From positions 1 to 36,207 of the forward strand of contig CAIVRE010000034.1 of NCBI GenBank assembly GCA_903908245.1: DNA of 36,207 bases, written 5' to 3'. Positions 7,511 through 16,046 of the stretch are shown here, piece by piece. This stretch comes from Candidatus Omnitrophota bacterium (GTDB lineage: Bacteria > Omnitrophota > Gorgyraeia > Zapsychrales > Fredricksoniimonadaceae). The notes beneath the pieces are model-generated. The model ran no database searches, was not told the origin of the DNA, and saw only the letters and a list, made by a program, of their open reading frames with translations. How positions within the stretch are numbered: position 1 is the stretch's first letter; the number at the start of each line of letters is the position of its first letter. A program made the position numbers and the translations under genes.

Positions 7511-9988
7511 TCACCATTTGACTTCATAAATGAATATCTTCGTCCTGCCCGTGAGGTCGCTCTCTTTGGAGAACGGATTGAAGTGCTTGAGGCCGGCCCC
7601 TTCGAAATAATACATGCGGGCGATCAGGGAGTTTGCGATCACGCGGTCCAGAAGGACGCAGTGAGGCGGACCGGATCCTTCACTGAAAAAGATGACAGAA
7701 TAGGAAAGGTTGGCGCCGGGGAGTTTCTTTTCCTCGATATCGCCGTTCTTTACGTAAAAAATGCTCTGCGGGATACCTGTTCCGTATTGGGGTGATTTGA
7801 TAGTGACGGACATGTCGGCCGTGTTCAACGCAACGCTTTGGTCGAAGAAAAGGGTGCTCCCATCGTGTCCTTTGACATTGAGCGTCGGGCTCTGGCGATA
7901 AGGCCCGCCGACCAGGCTCCAGATGAAGGGCACGTAATCTTTTGATCCCCTGGAAGGGACCTTTTTTAACATTTCAGGATGGCTGTTCAAGTCCTCGATC
8001 TTCTTGAAGTCCCATTTTCCCAGGTAGCCAAGCATCACGTTCCCGTCCACGATCTCGTTGTAGATCAGCACATAGGAGGGCGGGGGGACGCCATGGGTCA
8101 TTTTGATCAGTTCATCCGCGTCACGGGGCGTCAGGGTCTTTTCATAAAGCTTAAAAGCATCCGCGCGGTCAAGGCCGGTCGCGGCGGAAAGCAGCGGCAC
8201 GATTGTTGAGAGCGGCAGGCCTTTGTTTTGCAGGTATTCGCAGGCATTATTCGAGCTGACATTGAGCATCCGCAGGATCCCGAGCGCTTCTTCTTCGGTC
8301 TGGCTCAGGTAGACCCTGGTGAGCCAGTAGGCCTGTTCACCCTTGATGCTGGCGCCGTCAAAGGTGACGCGGCGCCTGGCAATGGCTTTAACAAAATGCC
8401 CGGGGGACCACCAGGTATTGATCACGCTGTTCTCCGGGGAATGGTCGCGCAGTTTGACCAGGGCGCGCTCCCAGGCGGAATTGAAGATGGGGCTGAGGAA
8501 CGAGCGGATGCCTTGTTTGGCGGTGATCAGGGGAAAGGCAAGGGACAGGATCAGGATACCCGCGATGAGAGGCGTCGCCGCGTTCCTGAGTGGAGATCTT
8601 AAAGTGAGCGTTCCGCGGCGGTCCCACAGCTCCTGCAGACCGGCGGCGAAGAGCAGGGACAAAGGCGTAAAGCACAGAAGCGCGAAGCGCTGGGCGCTGA
8701 GTGCCAGCAGCAGGGTAACGCCGAAGAAGATGGTCAAGATCAGGACCTTGGCCGTGCGGGCGCTGTAGTTCCCAAAGGCGCGGCTTGCGAACCAGATGAT
8801 GGTCAGCACGCCTCCGATGAACATGACCGGCCCTCCGGTCAGACGGACAATATCGGAAAATGGTATCTTTTTTAATTCTCCGACGACAATAAAAAGGTCG
8901 GGCCAGCCTTTCATGGAGGGGGCGATGAACTTGTTGAGTTCTCCCAGCGCGAACAGCAGGATCTGCCATACCGCGCCGAACCCGAAGAATATTCCGACGG
9001 CAATGAACGGGAAGATCGTGAGCGCCGCGGTCAGGAGCAGCGCCGGGTTTAAAGCCGGCCGTTCTTTGATGAACGCCATGGCGCAGGTCGCGGCGATCCC
9101 GATGGCGCTCAGTCCCCACAGGAAGCCCCAGCCCGCCCAGAATTGCGCGTAAACAGCCAGGCACAGCGCGATGAGAAGGGCAAAGATCAGCGATCTCTTG
9201 ATGTTCCTGAGATGGTCAATAGCGCAAAAAAGCAGGCCAGACACCATTAAAGGGAAGAAGACATTGTACGCGTCGTCTTTAAAGTTCGCGAAAGTACTGC
9301 GTTGAAGATAAATGGGCGCCAGGACAAAGAAGATCGACGCGATAAAGCCGGGGAATACGTTACAGCCCAGACTGCGGCAGCTGAAAAAGAAGGCGGCCAG
9401 GACAAAAGGGAAAAGAGCCACGGCCGTAAATCCTACGCCGAACATCAGGTCGATATCGGGCTTGAAGAGGCGGGCAGTCTTGTAGACCAGGGCCCCGATA
9501 TAAGGGTGCCAGGTTTGCGGCTGCCAGTATCCAAGCGGCGCGAGCATCATGGGATTGAAGAATTTTCCGTCTTTGGAGCTGGTCCCGAAAGAGCCTTTTT
9601 CCAGGATATCCTGGGTCAGGGAGAGGAAATAATACGCGTCCACCTCAAGAAGATAATGTTTGTTATCGCCCGATTGTTTCAGGAGCTGCTGTCCGGCCTC
9701 ATCAAAGGCTTTGCGCAGTTCTGAGCCATGTTCCCGGATGACCTTGTCGAATTGTTCCTTGATGAGCTGTTCTTTCTTTTCCGCGGGCAGGTCGGGGAAC
9801 TGGCGTGCGACCTGGGCGGCAACGCTCATGCGTATTTTGGTGATCACCAGCATTGTCCCCTGTTCGTAGGCGTCGGAGGAGACATTATGGGTCAGGGGAT
9901 AAAGCCTGAAATAGAGCCCGATAACGCAGGCGATGAGCCCGGCGGCCAGCCATAACAGGGCTCGGGGGATACGTGCAGTATTATGCAT
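7511..9988 (-). CDS. STT3/AglB/PglB-like oligosaccharyltransferase
   Basis: A multi-pass membrane glycosyltransferase predicted to move a lipid-linked glycan onto Asn of exported proteins. About a dozen hydrophobic helices fill the first two thirds, and the last third is a soluble outer domain. STT3 marks are an early membrane-proximal Asp (SSDAYEQG), a DxYY motif (LEVDAYYFLSLT, near residue 116), an acidic loop in place of the second catalytic motif (STFANFKDDAYNVFFP, near 238) and a WWSPGH version of WWDYG (near 525), where sequon recognition occurs. Between the first helix and DAYY is a charged loop of about 70 residues. ATG 9988 is chosen, 10 nt after the stop of the upstream protease; a TTG at 10024 would overlap that gene. 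Acceptor proteins and the lipid-linked-sugar genes are not in the window. Family membership is secure, glycan and sequon are not. Confidence 0.82.
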   Translation of the reverse strand: MHNTARIPRALLWLAAGLIACVIGLYFRLYPLTHNVSSDAYEQGTMLVITKIRMSVAAQVARQFPDLPAEKKEQLIKEQFDKVIREHGSELRKAFDEAGQQLLKQSGDNKHYLLEVDAYYFLSLTQDILEKGSFGTSSKDGKFFNPMMLAPLGYWQPQTWHPYIGALVYKTARLFKPDIDLMFGVGFTAVALFPFVLAAFFFSCRSLGCNVFPGFIASIFFVLAPIYLQRSTFANFKDDAYNVFFPLMVSGLLFCAIDHLRNIKRSLIFALLIALCLAVYAQFWAGWGFLWGLSAIGIAATCAMAFIKERPALNPALLLTAALTIFPFIAVGIFFGFGAVWQILLFALGELNKFIAPSMKGWPDLFIVVGELKKIPFSDIVRLTGGPVMFIGGVLTIIWFASRAFGNYSARTAKVLILTIFFGVTLLLALSAQRFALLCFTPLSLLFAAGLQELWDRRGTLTLRSPLRNAATPLIAGILILSLAFPLITAKQGIRSFLSPIFNSAWERALVKLRDHSPENSVINTWWSPGHFVKAIARRRVTFDGASIKGEQAYWLTRVYLSQTEEEALGILRMLNVSSNNACEYLQNKGLPLSTIVPLLSAATGLDRADAFKLYEKTLTPRDADELIKMTHGVPPPSYVLIYNEIVDGNVMLGYLGKWDFKKIEDLNSHPEMLKKVPSRGSKDYVPFIWSLVGGPYRQSPTLNVKGHDGSTLFFDQSVALNTADMSVTIKSPQYGTGIPQSIFYVKNGDIEEKKLPGANLSYSVIFFSEGSGPPHCVLLDRVIANSLIARMYYFEGAGLKHFNPFSKESDLTGRTKIFIYEVKW

Positions 9989-9998
9989 AGGTGCCAAT

Positions 9999-10697
9999 TT
10001 ACTGTTTTTCGGACGGGTTGACAAGTTTTAAATATTCTAAATGGATCTTGTTCGCAGGTACGGCAAAAGCCGCGCGCTGGATGGTGGTGCGCTTGGCGTT
10101 CATCAGGCCGATGAACTGCCCTTCGGAATTAAAGACGGGGCCGCCGCTGTCACCGGGGTAATGGTTGATGCTGATCTCGATCAGCTCCGGGGTCACGGAT
10201 CCGTCTTCCAAGGTCCGTGTGCCCAGGCCGTTCACCTGGCCGCCGGAAATGGTCTGGTCCAGCAGGGGAGAATGGCCGATGGTGATCACCGGCTGTCCCA
10301 GTTCGATCCTGTCTGAATCGGCCCATTCGATCGGGTTTAAAGGGAAGGGCGGGTCAATCTTCAGGATCGCAAAGTCATATTCCCGGGAGATGAACGGTAC
10401 CTTGGCGTTTACGGATGCGCCGTTCTTAAAGACGACTTTAATGATGTTCGACCCGTAAATGATATGAGTGTTCGTGACGACTAGCCCTGAAGCGTCGATG
10501 ATAACGCCCGCGCCGCTTTGTTCCATGACCGTCTCGGGGTTTTCGTCCGGGGAGACCTGCCGGGCGCGGATGGTGACGACCGAATTCTCGTAAGACTGGA
10601 CTTTCGATAAAGGGGTGCTGACATCGGCAGAGGATGCTGTGCTTGGAAAGGAGAGCAAAAGAATAATAATGGCCGGAAAGCGGGCAAATAAAGGCAT
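9999..10697 (-). CDS. Exported trypsin-like serine protease (HtrA-type catalytic domain, no PDZ)
   Basis: A periplasmic protease or protease-fold protein. Residues 1-23 are a signal peptide (ending STASSA). The catalytic domain has the full triad: His78 in VVTNTHII, Asp108 in YDFAILKI and Ser184 in GDSGGPVF. The HtrA-like oxyanion region ITIGHSPLL and the late SINHYPGDSGG are present. At 232 aa it stops right after the protease fold, so the PDZ domains of DegP/DegS are absent and regulation must differ from classical HtrA. It sits 10 nt upstream of the STT3-like gene on the same strand, so the two are probably one operon acting on exported proteins. Confidence 0.9.
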   Translation of the reverse strand: MPLFARFPAIIILLLSFPSTASSADVSTPLSKVQSYENSVVTIRARQVSPDENPETVMEQSGAGVIIDASGLVVTNTHIIYGSNIIKVVFKNGASVNAKVPFISREYDFAILKIDPPFPLNPIEWADSDRIELGQPVITIGHSPLLDQTISGGQVNGLGTRTLEDGSVTPELIEISINHYPGDSGGPVFNSEGQFIGLMNAKRTTIQRAAFAVPANKIHLEYLKLVNPSEKQ

Positions 10698-10748
10698 GAG
10701 GTTATTTTATCATCAACGGGCTTTGGGACAGTCTTTAATTGTGGTAGC

Positions 10749-12092
10749 ATGGCATTCATGTCATTTGACCATCTGGAAAAGAACGCCGAGTTCCTTCGCG
10801 CTTTCGACTTGTTCGAGCATTCCGCCAGGAACATTTTCTTGACAGGCCGTGCCGGAACGGGGAAGTCCACTTTGCTGCAGTATTTCCGTACGAGTACGAG
10901 CAAGAACACGGCCGTGCTTGCGCCGACCGGTGTGGCCGCGGTCAATATCAAGGGCCAGACCATCCATTCGTTCTTTAATTTTCGTCCTGATATCACGCCG
11001 GATACTGTCGGGAATATCAGGCTTCGCCGCGGGCAGAAAGAGATCTATCGCAATCTCGATACGGTGATCATTGATGAAGTGTCGATGGTGCGCGCGGATA
11101 TGATGGATTGTATCGATGCCTTTCTTCGGCGCCACGGCCCGCACAGCGCCAAACCTTTCGGCGGGGTGCAGATGATCCTCATCGGGGACCTTTATCAGCT
11201 TCCGCCGGTGGTCATGCGCGAGGAGCGCGATATTTTTACCAATGTATATCCCAGCCCTTATTTCTTTGATGCCAGATGTTTTGCCGGACTTCAGGTGGAA
11301 TTCCTTGAGCTGGAAACGATCTACCGCCAGAAAGAAGACCGTTTCATCGCGTTGCTCAACGCGGTGCGAGACAATGCGCTGACGGCGGACGACCTGACAT
11401 TGCTTAACAGGAATGTTAACCCTTCCTTTGAGCCGGCGGAGAAAGATTTCTATGTGTATCTGACGACGACCAATGACCTGGCAGACCGCACGAACCAGGC
11501 CAGGCTCTCGGCGTTAAAGGGCAAGTCCTTTGAATATGGCGGTACGGTGGACGGCCATTTTGAGGCCAGGAACCTTCCAACGCAGGAGGCGTTGCGCCTC
11601 AAGATCGGCGCGCAGGTCATGCTGCTCAATAATGACTCCATGGGCCGCTGGGTCAACGGGTCTATCGGGCATATCAAGGACATTATTCATTCGGATGGCA
11701 ACGACGCGATACGGGTGCATTTGGCCGACGGGGCGGATGTGGACATCGAGCCGTTCACCTGGGAAATGTACCGTTTTGTGTTCGACAAGGAAGCCGGGCG
11801 CATTGATTCCGAGATCGTCGGGGCTTTCACGCAGTATCCTCTGCGGCTGGCCTGGGCGGTGACCATCCATAAAGCGCAGGGGAAGACGTTCTCCAAAGTG
11901 GTGATCGATATCGGTTACGGGACTTTTTCGCACGGGCAGGTTTATGTGGCCTTGTCGCGGTGTATCAGCCTGGAGGGGATCGTGCTCAAGAAGCCTGTCA
12001 TGCGTCATCACATCCTGATGGATGACAGGGTAAGGCTTTTTCTCAAGAATATTAAAAAAGATGTGCGAAACACGCATATTGTCCTAAAATAA
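10749..12092 (+). CDS. Pif1-like superfamily 1B DNA helicase
   Basis: An ATP-dependent 5'-3' helicase of the Pif1/RecD group. Walker A is GRAGTGKS (33-40), motif Ia is VLAPTGVAAVNIKGQTIHSF (a Pif1 hallmark), and Walker B is DTVIIDEVSM with Asp109-Glu110. Motif III is ILIGDLYQLPPV. Motif V/VI is LAWAVTIHKAQGKTF and GQVYVALSRC. The 447-aa length is a minimal core without an extra nuclease or zinc domain. It is divergent from the protease gene, with only 51 bp between. ATG 10758 (Met4) is an equally good start: a weak TTGGGA-N16-TAGCAT (10723-10750) lies 7 nt before it and overlaps the first ATG. Likely roles are G-quadruplex or replication-fork processing, from family knowledge only. Confidence 0.9.
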   Translation: MAFMSFDHLEKNAEFLRAFDLFEHSARNIFLTGRAGTGKSTLLQYFRTSTSKNTAVLAPTGVAAVNIKGQTIHSFFNFRPDITPDTVGNIRLRRGQKEIYRNLDTVIIDEVSMVRADMMDCIDAFLRRHGPHSAKPFGGVQMILIGDLYQLPPVVMREERDIFTNVYPSPYFFDARCFAGLQVEFLELETIYRQKEDRFIALLNAVRDNALTADDLTLLNRNVNPSFEPAEKDFYVYLTTTNDLADRTNQARLSALKGKSFEYGGTVDGHFEARNLPTQEALRLKIGAQVMLLNNDSMGRWVNGSIGHIKDIIHSDGNDAIRVHLADGADVDIEPFTWEMYRFVFDKEAGRIDSEIVGAFTQYPLRLAWAVTIHKAQGKTFSKVVIDIGYGTFSHGQVYVALSRCISLEGIVLKKPVMRHHILMDDRVRLFLKNIKKDVRNTHIVLK

Positions 12093-12132
12093 ATGCATTG
12101 TTGTTTAAGCTCCTATCCCGGGAGATCGAAAT

Positions 12133-12909
12133 ATGGCAAAGCACATTCTTATCGCGGATGACGAACCAACGGTTGTTGCCCTGGCTAAACAAAAACTGGA
12201 AGAGCACGGTTACTTTGTTGAGACCGCGCGCAACGGCAAGGAAGCGATGCGGATCGTTAATTCATTGGCGATTGACCTCATTGTGCTCGATGTCGTGATG
12301 CCGGTGATGGACGGGGTGGATGTTTATAAAGAGTTGAAGAAGGTCCCCCGGACGGCGGATATCCCGATCGTTATCATGACGGACAATCGTATTTTTCGCG
12401 AGTCTTTCCAGACATTGGGGGTAGAGCATTTCCTGCCCAAGCCCCTGGATGCTGAAAAACTGATCCATAAGGTCGAGTATATTTTCACTTGTGCGGAGTT
12501 CGGGAGCAAGAACAAGCAGGTATTGGTCCTTGGCGCTGATCTTGAGATAACGGAAAGTATCGGCAAGACCCTTGAAGCCCAGTCCCTGGTTGTCGGAAAG
12601 AGCGCAGACCCGATCGATTTTATATCGACCTGCCTGATCCTTGCGCCGAAGGTCGTTATTGTCGATGTTCTTTTAAGGGGGGATGTCCCTTCGTATGAGG
12701 TCGTTAAAGCCGTGCGTTGTTTCAGCCGGCTGAAGGATACCAAGGTCCTTCTTTATACCTGTCTTGCGCCAGAGGATATGGACAGCATGGAAGGGATCGA
12801 ACAGCTTAAGCAATTCAAAGACTTTTGTATGGAAGCCGGTGCGGACAAGTATCTCGGGCGTTTTATTCCGGCCACATTCTGGGATACGGTTAAGAATTTC
12901 CTGGCGTGA
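12133..12909 (+). CDS. Response regulator with one intact and one degenerate receiver
   Basis: Residues 3-120 are a normal receiver: IADDEP with the acidic pair, phosphoacceptor Asp53 in IVLDVVMPVMDG, and Lys103 in FLPKPLD. Residues 129-258 have the same fold outline (QVLVLGADLEITESI, VVIVDVLLRGD, KVLLYTCLAP, GADKYLGR) but lack the acidic pair after the first strand. This second receiver is therefore probably not phosphorylated, although an Asp remains at the usual acceptor place (VDVLL). There is no DNA-binding or enzymatic output domain. GGGAGA precedes ATG 12133. The cognate kinase is not in the window. Confidence 0.85.
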   Translation: MAKHILIADDEPTVVALAKQKLEEHGYFVETARNGKEAMRIVNSLAIDLIVLDVVMPVMDGVDVYKELKKVPRTADIPIVIMTDNRIFRESFQTLGVEHFLPKPLDAEKLIHKVEYIFTCAEFGSKNKQVLVLGADLEITESIGKTLEAQSLVVGKSADPIDFISTCLILAPKVVIVDVLLRGDVPSYEVVKAVRCFSRLKDTKVLLYTCLAPEDMDSMEGIEQLKQFKDFCMEAGADKYLGRFIPATFWDTVKNFLA

Positions 12910-12924
12910 TGTTTTAAATAACAC

Positions 12925-12953
12925 TTGCCTTGCAAAATGCCTTCTGATATATT
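12925..12953 (+). promoter_or_regulatory. Promoter of tRNA-Lys
   Basis: TTGCCT (12925-12930), a 17-bp spacer and TATATT (12948-12953). Transcription should start near 12960, 17 nt before the tRNA. The same TTGCCT -35 box appears before the metallo-beta-lactamase-fold gene at 27844. Confidence 0.7.
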
Positions 12954-12976
12954 TATGCCCACTTTGGATTTTCCGT

Positions 12977-13052
12977 GGGCCTCTAGCTCATCTGGTAGAG
13001 CAAGTGACTCTTAATCACTGGGTGGCAAGTTCGAGTCTTGCGAGGCCCACCA
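12977..13052 (+). tRNA. tRNA-Lys(CTT)
   Basis: A 76-nt cloverleaf with encoded CCA. The acceptor stem is GGGCCTC/GAGGCCC, the D arm GCTC/GAGC and the anticodon stem AGTGA/TCACT with loop CTCTTAA, giving anticodon CTT (reads AAG). The variable loop is 5 nt and the T arm GCAAG-TTCGAGT-CTTGC. All stems pair perfectly. A promoter lies just upstream and a terminator directly follows, so it is a single-gene unit. Confidence 0.97.
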
Positions 13053-13058
13053 TTTTTT

Positions 13059-13090
13059 AAAAAGCCTTCCGGTTTCCGGAAGGCTTTTTT
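13059..13090 (+). terminator. Rho-independent terminator of tRNA-Lys
   Basis: A fourteen-pair hairpin, AAAAAGCCTTCCGG (13059-13072), loop TTT, CCGGAAGGCTTTTT (13076-13089), ending in a T run. Very strong and symmetric. Confidence 0.92.
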
Positions 13091-13298
13091 CATTATGGCC
13101 GACCTGAAGGGAGCGAAAGCGACCGGAGGGCGCCGAGCTCTTGCGAGGCTGATGTCCCCCCGATATTTAAAGCCACTTACCAGTAGAGTTTCGTGAGCTT
13201 TCCCCACAATTATCGCAGCCAGTCAATTTGGCATTATTAATGAATATATGTTAACTTTATTAATGGTGGCCGTCTGATATCCGAACGGGGGATGGGGA

Positions 13299-15812
13299 TT
13301 GAATTTTAAGCGGATTTTACATGGATTTCTTGCATATACGCTGATCCTGGCATTTATGATGTCGGATGTGAGCGTTTATGCCCAGGGGGTGGTTCAGTTA
13401 CCCGCCGCCGGCACTCGTCTGGCATTGAGCCCTGCTTTTGCGCCTCCGCTTCTTAAAGGCATCAAGGTTTATCGTAATGACCCGTTCCGTTTCGACTTTA
13501 TCCTGGATAAAGGCGATGCGGCGGTGGCGGACGGGCAGGTAAAGACTGATTCTACCCGTTTGATAAAATATTTTCTCGCCTCGATCACTGTTCCGCAAAA
13601 AGATCTGTGGGTCAATCTCTCGCCCTATGAAAAAGACCGCATAGTGCCTGAAGCATTTGGCCAGACAGAAATGGGCCGCGACCTCCTCGCCCAGGATTAC
13701 ATCCTCAAACAGATCACGGCATCCGTTATTTATCCGGATGAGAAAACGGGTAAAGAATTCTGGGGGAAGGTCTACGCCGAAGCTTTGAGGCGGTATGGCA
13801 CAACGGATGTCCCGGTGGATACGCTCAATAAAGTCTGGATCATCCCGGAAAAAGCAACGGTTTACGAGAATAAAGACGCTGCTTTTGTGGTTGAGAGCAG
13901 GTTGAAAGTCATGCTCGAGGAAGATTATCTGGCTCTTGAGAAGGATTCCGTCGTGACGGGGCAAGGCCAGAATGCGCCAGCGACAAATAAACTGGGCTCT
14001 GAGATCGTTCGTGAGGTCGTGATCCCCATTCTTGAGAAAGAGGTTAACGAGGGGAAGAATTTTGCACCCCTCCGTCAGGTTTACAATTCGCTCATTTTGG
14101 CGACATGGTATAAGCGCAAAGTCAAAGCCGGTATCATGGGGCAGGCGTATGTTGGCCGGAAGAAAACGGGCGGCATTGACATCGCCGACAAGAATGAGAA
14201 GGAAAAGATCTGGTTGCAGTATGTCGAGGCGTTCAAAAAAGGCGCGTATGATCTCGTCAGGGAAGAATACGACGCTGCGACGCAGGAAACGATCCCGAGG
14301 AAATACTTTTCCGGCGGATTCGATGCTTCCCAATTCCAGCCGGCGGTGACGGCGGATAGCGCCACGCTGCCTCAAACGGACGCGCGGGATATTGTTATTG
14401 AGATGAAGGGATCTTTAATAACCGAAGATCCGTCACAGTCTGACGGAACGTTTTCTCCTGATGTTGTAAGGCCTGCGATCATGAAGTTGGTTGAAACTGC
14501 GGCGCGGCCCAAGGCCTTGAGGCAGATCCGGATCGTCAGCGATCAGGTCCCCGTTTTGATGGAATGGTTTTTCTCTGAAGGTTTGATGCCGGATGCCGCA
14601 TTATTGAAACAGCTTTTATACAATATTTATTTTCAATATACGCAAGGGGACAAACATGTCGCCGATGGCTGGCTGTCGTTGATGGCGCAGAAATGGGGTG
14701 TCCCGAAGGAAAATCTCAGCCGGCTTATGTTGTGGCTCAGAAAGAATAAAACGTTTGAAACAGAAGTTTCCGGATTGAACCTTTACGCTTTCATGCAAGC
14801 CGTTGTTATGAGTTATCGGCAGTTCCCTGATCTGAGAAAAACGTTTGTTTATAATCTTCCTCCTGGTCTGTCAGGTGACATGCAATTGCATTTGGCAACC
14901 GAGAATGTTAATCGCATGTTGGGTTTGTCGAGCGCGGATTTTGTGGGGGCTGAAACAGTTTTGAAGGCGCCTATCGAGGGAACCCCATATTTTATTGGCC
15001 TTCAGTATGGCCTGGCGGAGAGTACGCACGGATTATATCTTGTTGTCGGAAGGGAAATGAACCTTCAAGACCCGTTGGTAGGGACATTTTTCAGGATCGG
15101 CCTTGATTCCCAGGAGGATTCTTTACGCGTCATCATGGTACAGGGCGTGCGCGGGGCAGGAAAAGAGATCAATGAAATATTCCCCGGCATGCTTGGGCTG
15201 CATCCGGGTGTGGCGTTGCTTTATGTCGCGGCGGCTTTGGCAGCGCAGGGGCATTTACGGTATAACAAGGATGGTTTTGATGGCAGTCGTAAAGATCCGT
15301 TCAGGCATTTTTCCGGAATAAAGCCTGAATTTATTCCTACGATGAAGAACGGGACGCCTTCTGTCGAGATCATGATCAGCTACGCACGTTTTGGCCTGAG
15401 AAAGTCTACTGACTATGATCGCTGGCAGGAGACGTCTTATCTGTTGGAAAAGTTGATCCCTGCCCGTGTGAAGATGGGGGGTGCCAAGGCAAAAGGGATC
15501 GTGGCGATGATGGGTGCTTTTCAACGGCTAAAGCCGATAGCAGTCAAGATCGCCAATATCGAAGATGATTTTGAGCATCAGGGGGCAGCGGGCGGTCCTT
15601 TGGCCGAAGCGGTTATTAAGCCCGATGTGCAGGGTGGTATCGACCTTGATCCAGCCAGGATCGATATGGCAGCGAAAAGTGGTGGCGAGGAGATCCAATT
15701 CAACTTCGACCCCGCGATGCTTCAGCGATTACAGGATGCTTCCGGCGTAACGCCGGTCATTGTCGGCATTCATTCCCTCGGAAGTCTCCAGCAGTTCCTC
15801 GAGATCCATTAG
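13299..15812 (+). CDS. Large exported protein with Omnitrophota-type N-terminal domain
   Basis: An 837-aa protein of unknown function. Residues 1-29 are a signal peptide (YTLILAFMMSDVSVYAQ). The first mature segment reads GVVQLPAAGTRLALSPAF, PPLLKGIKVYRNDPFRFDF and ILDKGD; this run heads many large secreted proteins in Omnitrophota and is my main taxonomic clue. Up to about residue 345 it continues with the same family pattern (FLASITVPQKDLWVNLSPYEKDRIVP, GRDLLAQDYILKQITAS, FWGKVYAEALRRYG, VWIIPEKATVYE, LKVMLEEDYLAL, REVVIPILEKEVNEGKNFAPLRQVYNS, GRKKTGGIDIAD). The rest (350-837) I do not recognise: mixed helix and strand, no membrane segment, no catalytic motif I can name. The start is TTG 13299 after a G-rich GGGGGATGGGG. 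It stands alone between a tRNA and a coiled-coil gene. Confidence 0.75.
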   Translation: MNFKRILHGFLAYTLILAFMMSDVSVYAQGVVQLPAAGTRLALSPAFAPPLLKGIKVYRNDPFRFDFILDKGDAAVADGQVKTDSTRLIKYFLASITVPQKDLWVNLSPYEKDRIVPEAFGQTEMGRDLLAQDYILKQITASVIYPDEKTGKEFWGKVYAEALRRYGTTDVPVDTLNKVWIIPEKATVYENKDAAFVVESRLKVMLEEDYLALEKDSVVTGQGQNAPATNKLGSEIVREVVIPILEKEVNEGKNFAPLRQVYNSLILATWYKRKVKAGIMGQAYVGRKKTGGIDIADKNEKEKIWLQYVEAFKKGAYDLVREEYDAATQETIPRKYFSGGFDASQFQPAVTADSATLPQTDARDIVIEMKGSLITEDPSQSDGTFSPDVVRPAIMKLVETAARPKALRQIRIVSDQVPVLMEWFFSEGLMPDAALLKQLLYNIYFQYTQGDKHVADGWLSLMAQKWGVPKENLSRLMLWLRKNKTFETEVSGLNLYAFMQAVVMSYRQFPDLRKTFVYNLPPGLSGDMQLHLATENVNRMLGLSSADFVGAETVLKAPIEGTPYFIGLQYGLAESTHGLYLVVGREMNLQDPLVGTFFRIGLDSQEDSLRVIMVQGVRGAGKEINEIFPGMLGLHPGVALLYVAAALAAQGHLRYNKDGFDGSRKDPFRHFSGIKPEFIPTMKNGTPSVEIMISYARFGLRKSTDYDRWQETSYLLEKLIPARVKMGGAKAKGIVAMMGAFQRLKPIAVKIANIEDDFEHQGAAGGPLAEAVIKPDVQGGIDLDPARIDMAAKSGGEEIQFNFDPAMLQRLQDASGVTPVIVGIHSLGSLQQFLEIH

Positions 15813-16046
15813 CTATTGGAACGATGAGAAAATAAAAGAAATGTTTTACAGAAACAGGAGGTTTTGTTGTTAAAATGATGATGTCAATTCGCGGATATGT
15901 TAAAGGGGATCCTTGAATGGGCAACACAGTTGATCATGTTCCATGAATAGAGCCGCCTCTGTCGGGGAAGATCCCGGCCGGGTTTTTTTTGTTTGTTTCG
16001 CGCAGAAAGGGTCTTGATTTAACATATTTAAAAATGAGAGGTTCGT

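Noticed and set aside
10005-10024. TTG 10024 as start of the STT3-like gene
   Set aside because: It would overlap the protease gene and adds a non-hydrophobic stretch; ATG 9988 right before the first helix fits better.
12983-13207. Minus-strand ORF of 74 aa over tRNA-Lys
   Set aside because: It is the antisense of the tRNA and its terminator and has no independent coding sign.
15840-15916. AGGAGG followed by a 13-codon ORF (ATGATGATG...) as a leader peptide
   Set aside because: The ORF is tiny, has no codon runs that suggest attenuation, and no downstream antiterminator pair is seen.
15960-16000. CCCGGCCGGG followed by eight T as a terminator
   Set aside because: The palindrome has no loop, and the alternative stem CGGG/CCCG does not end at the T run. 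It is too weak to call.
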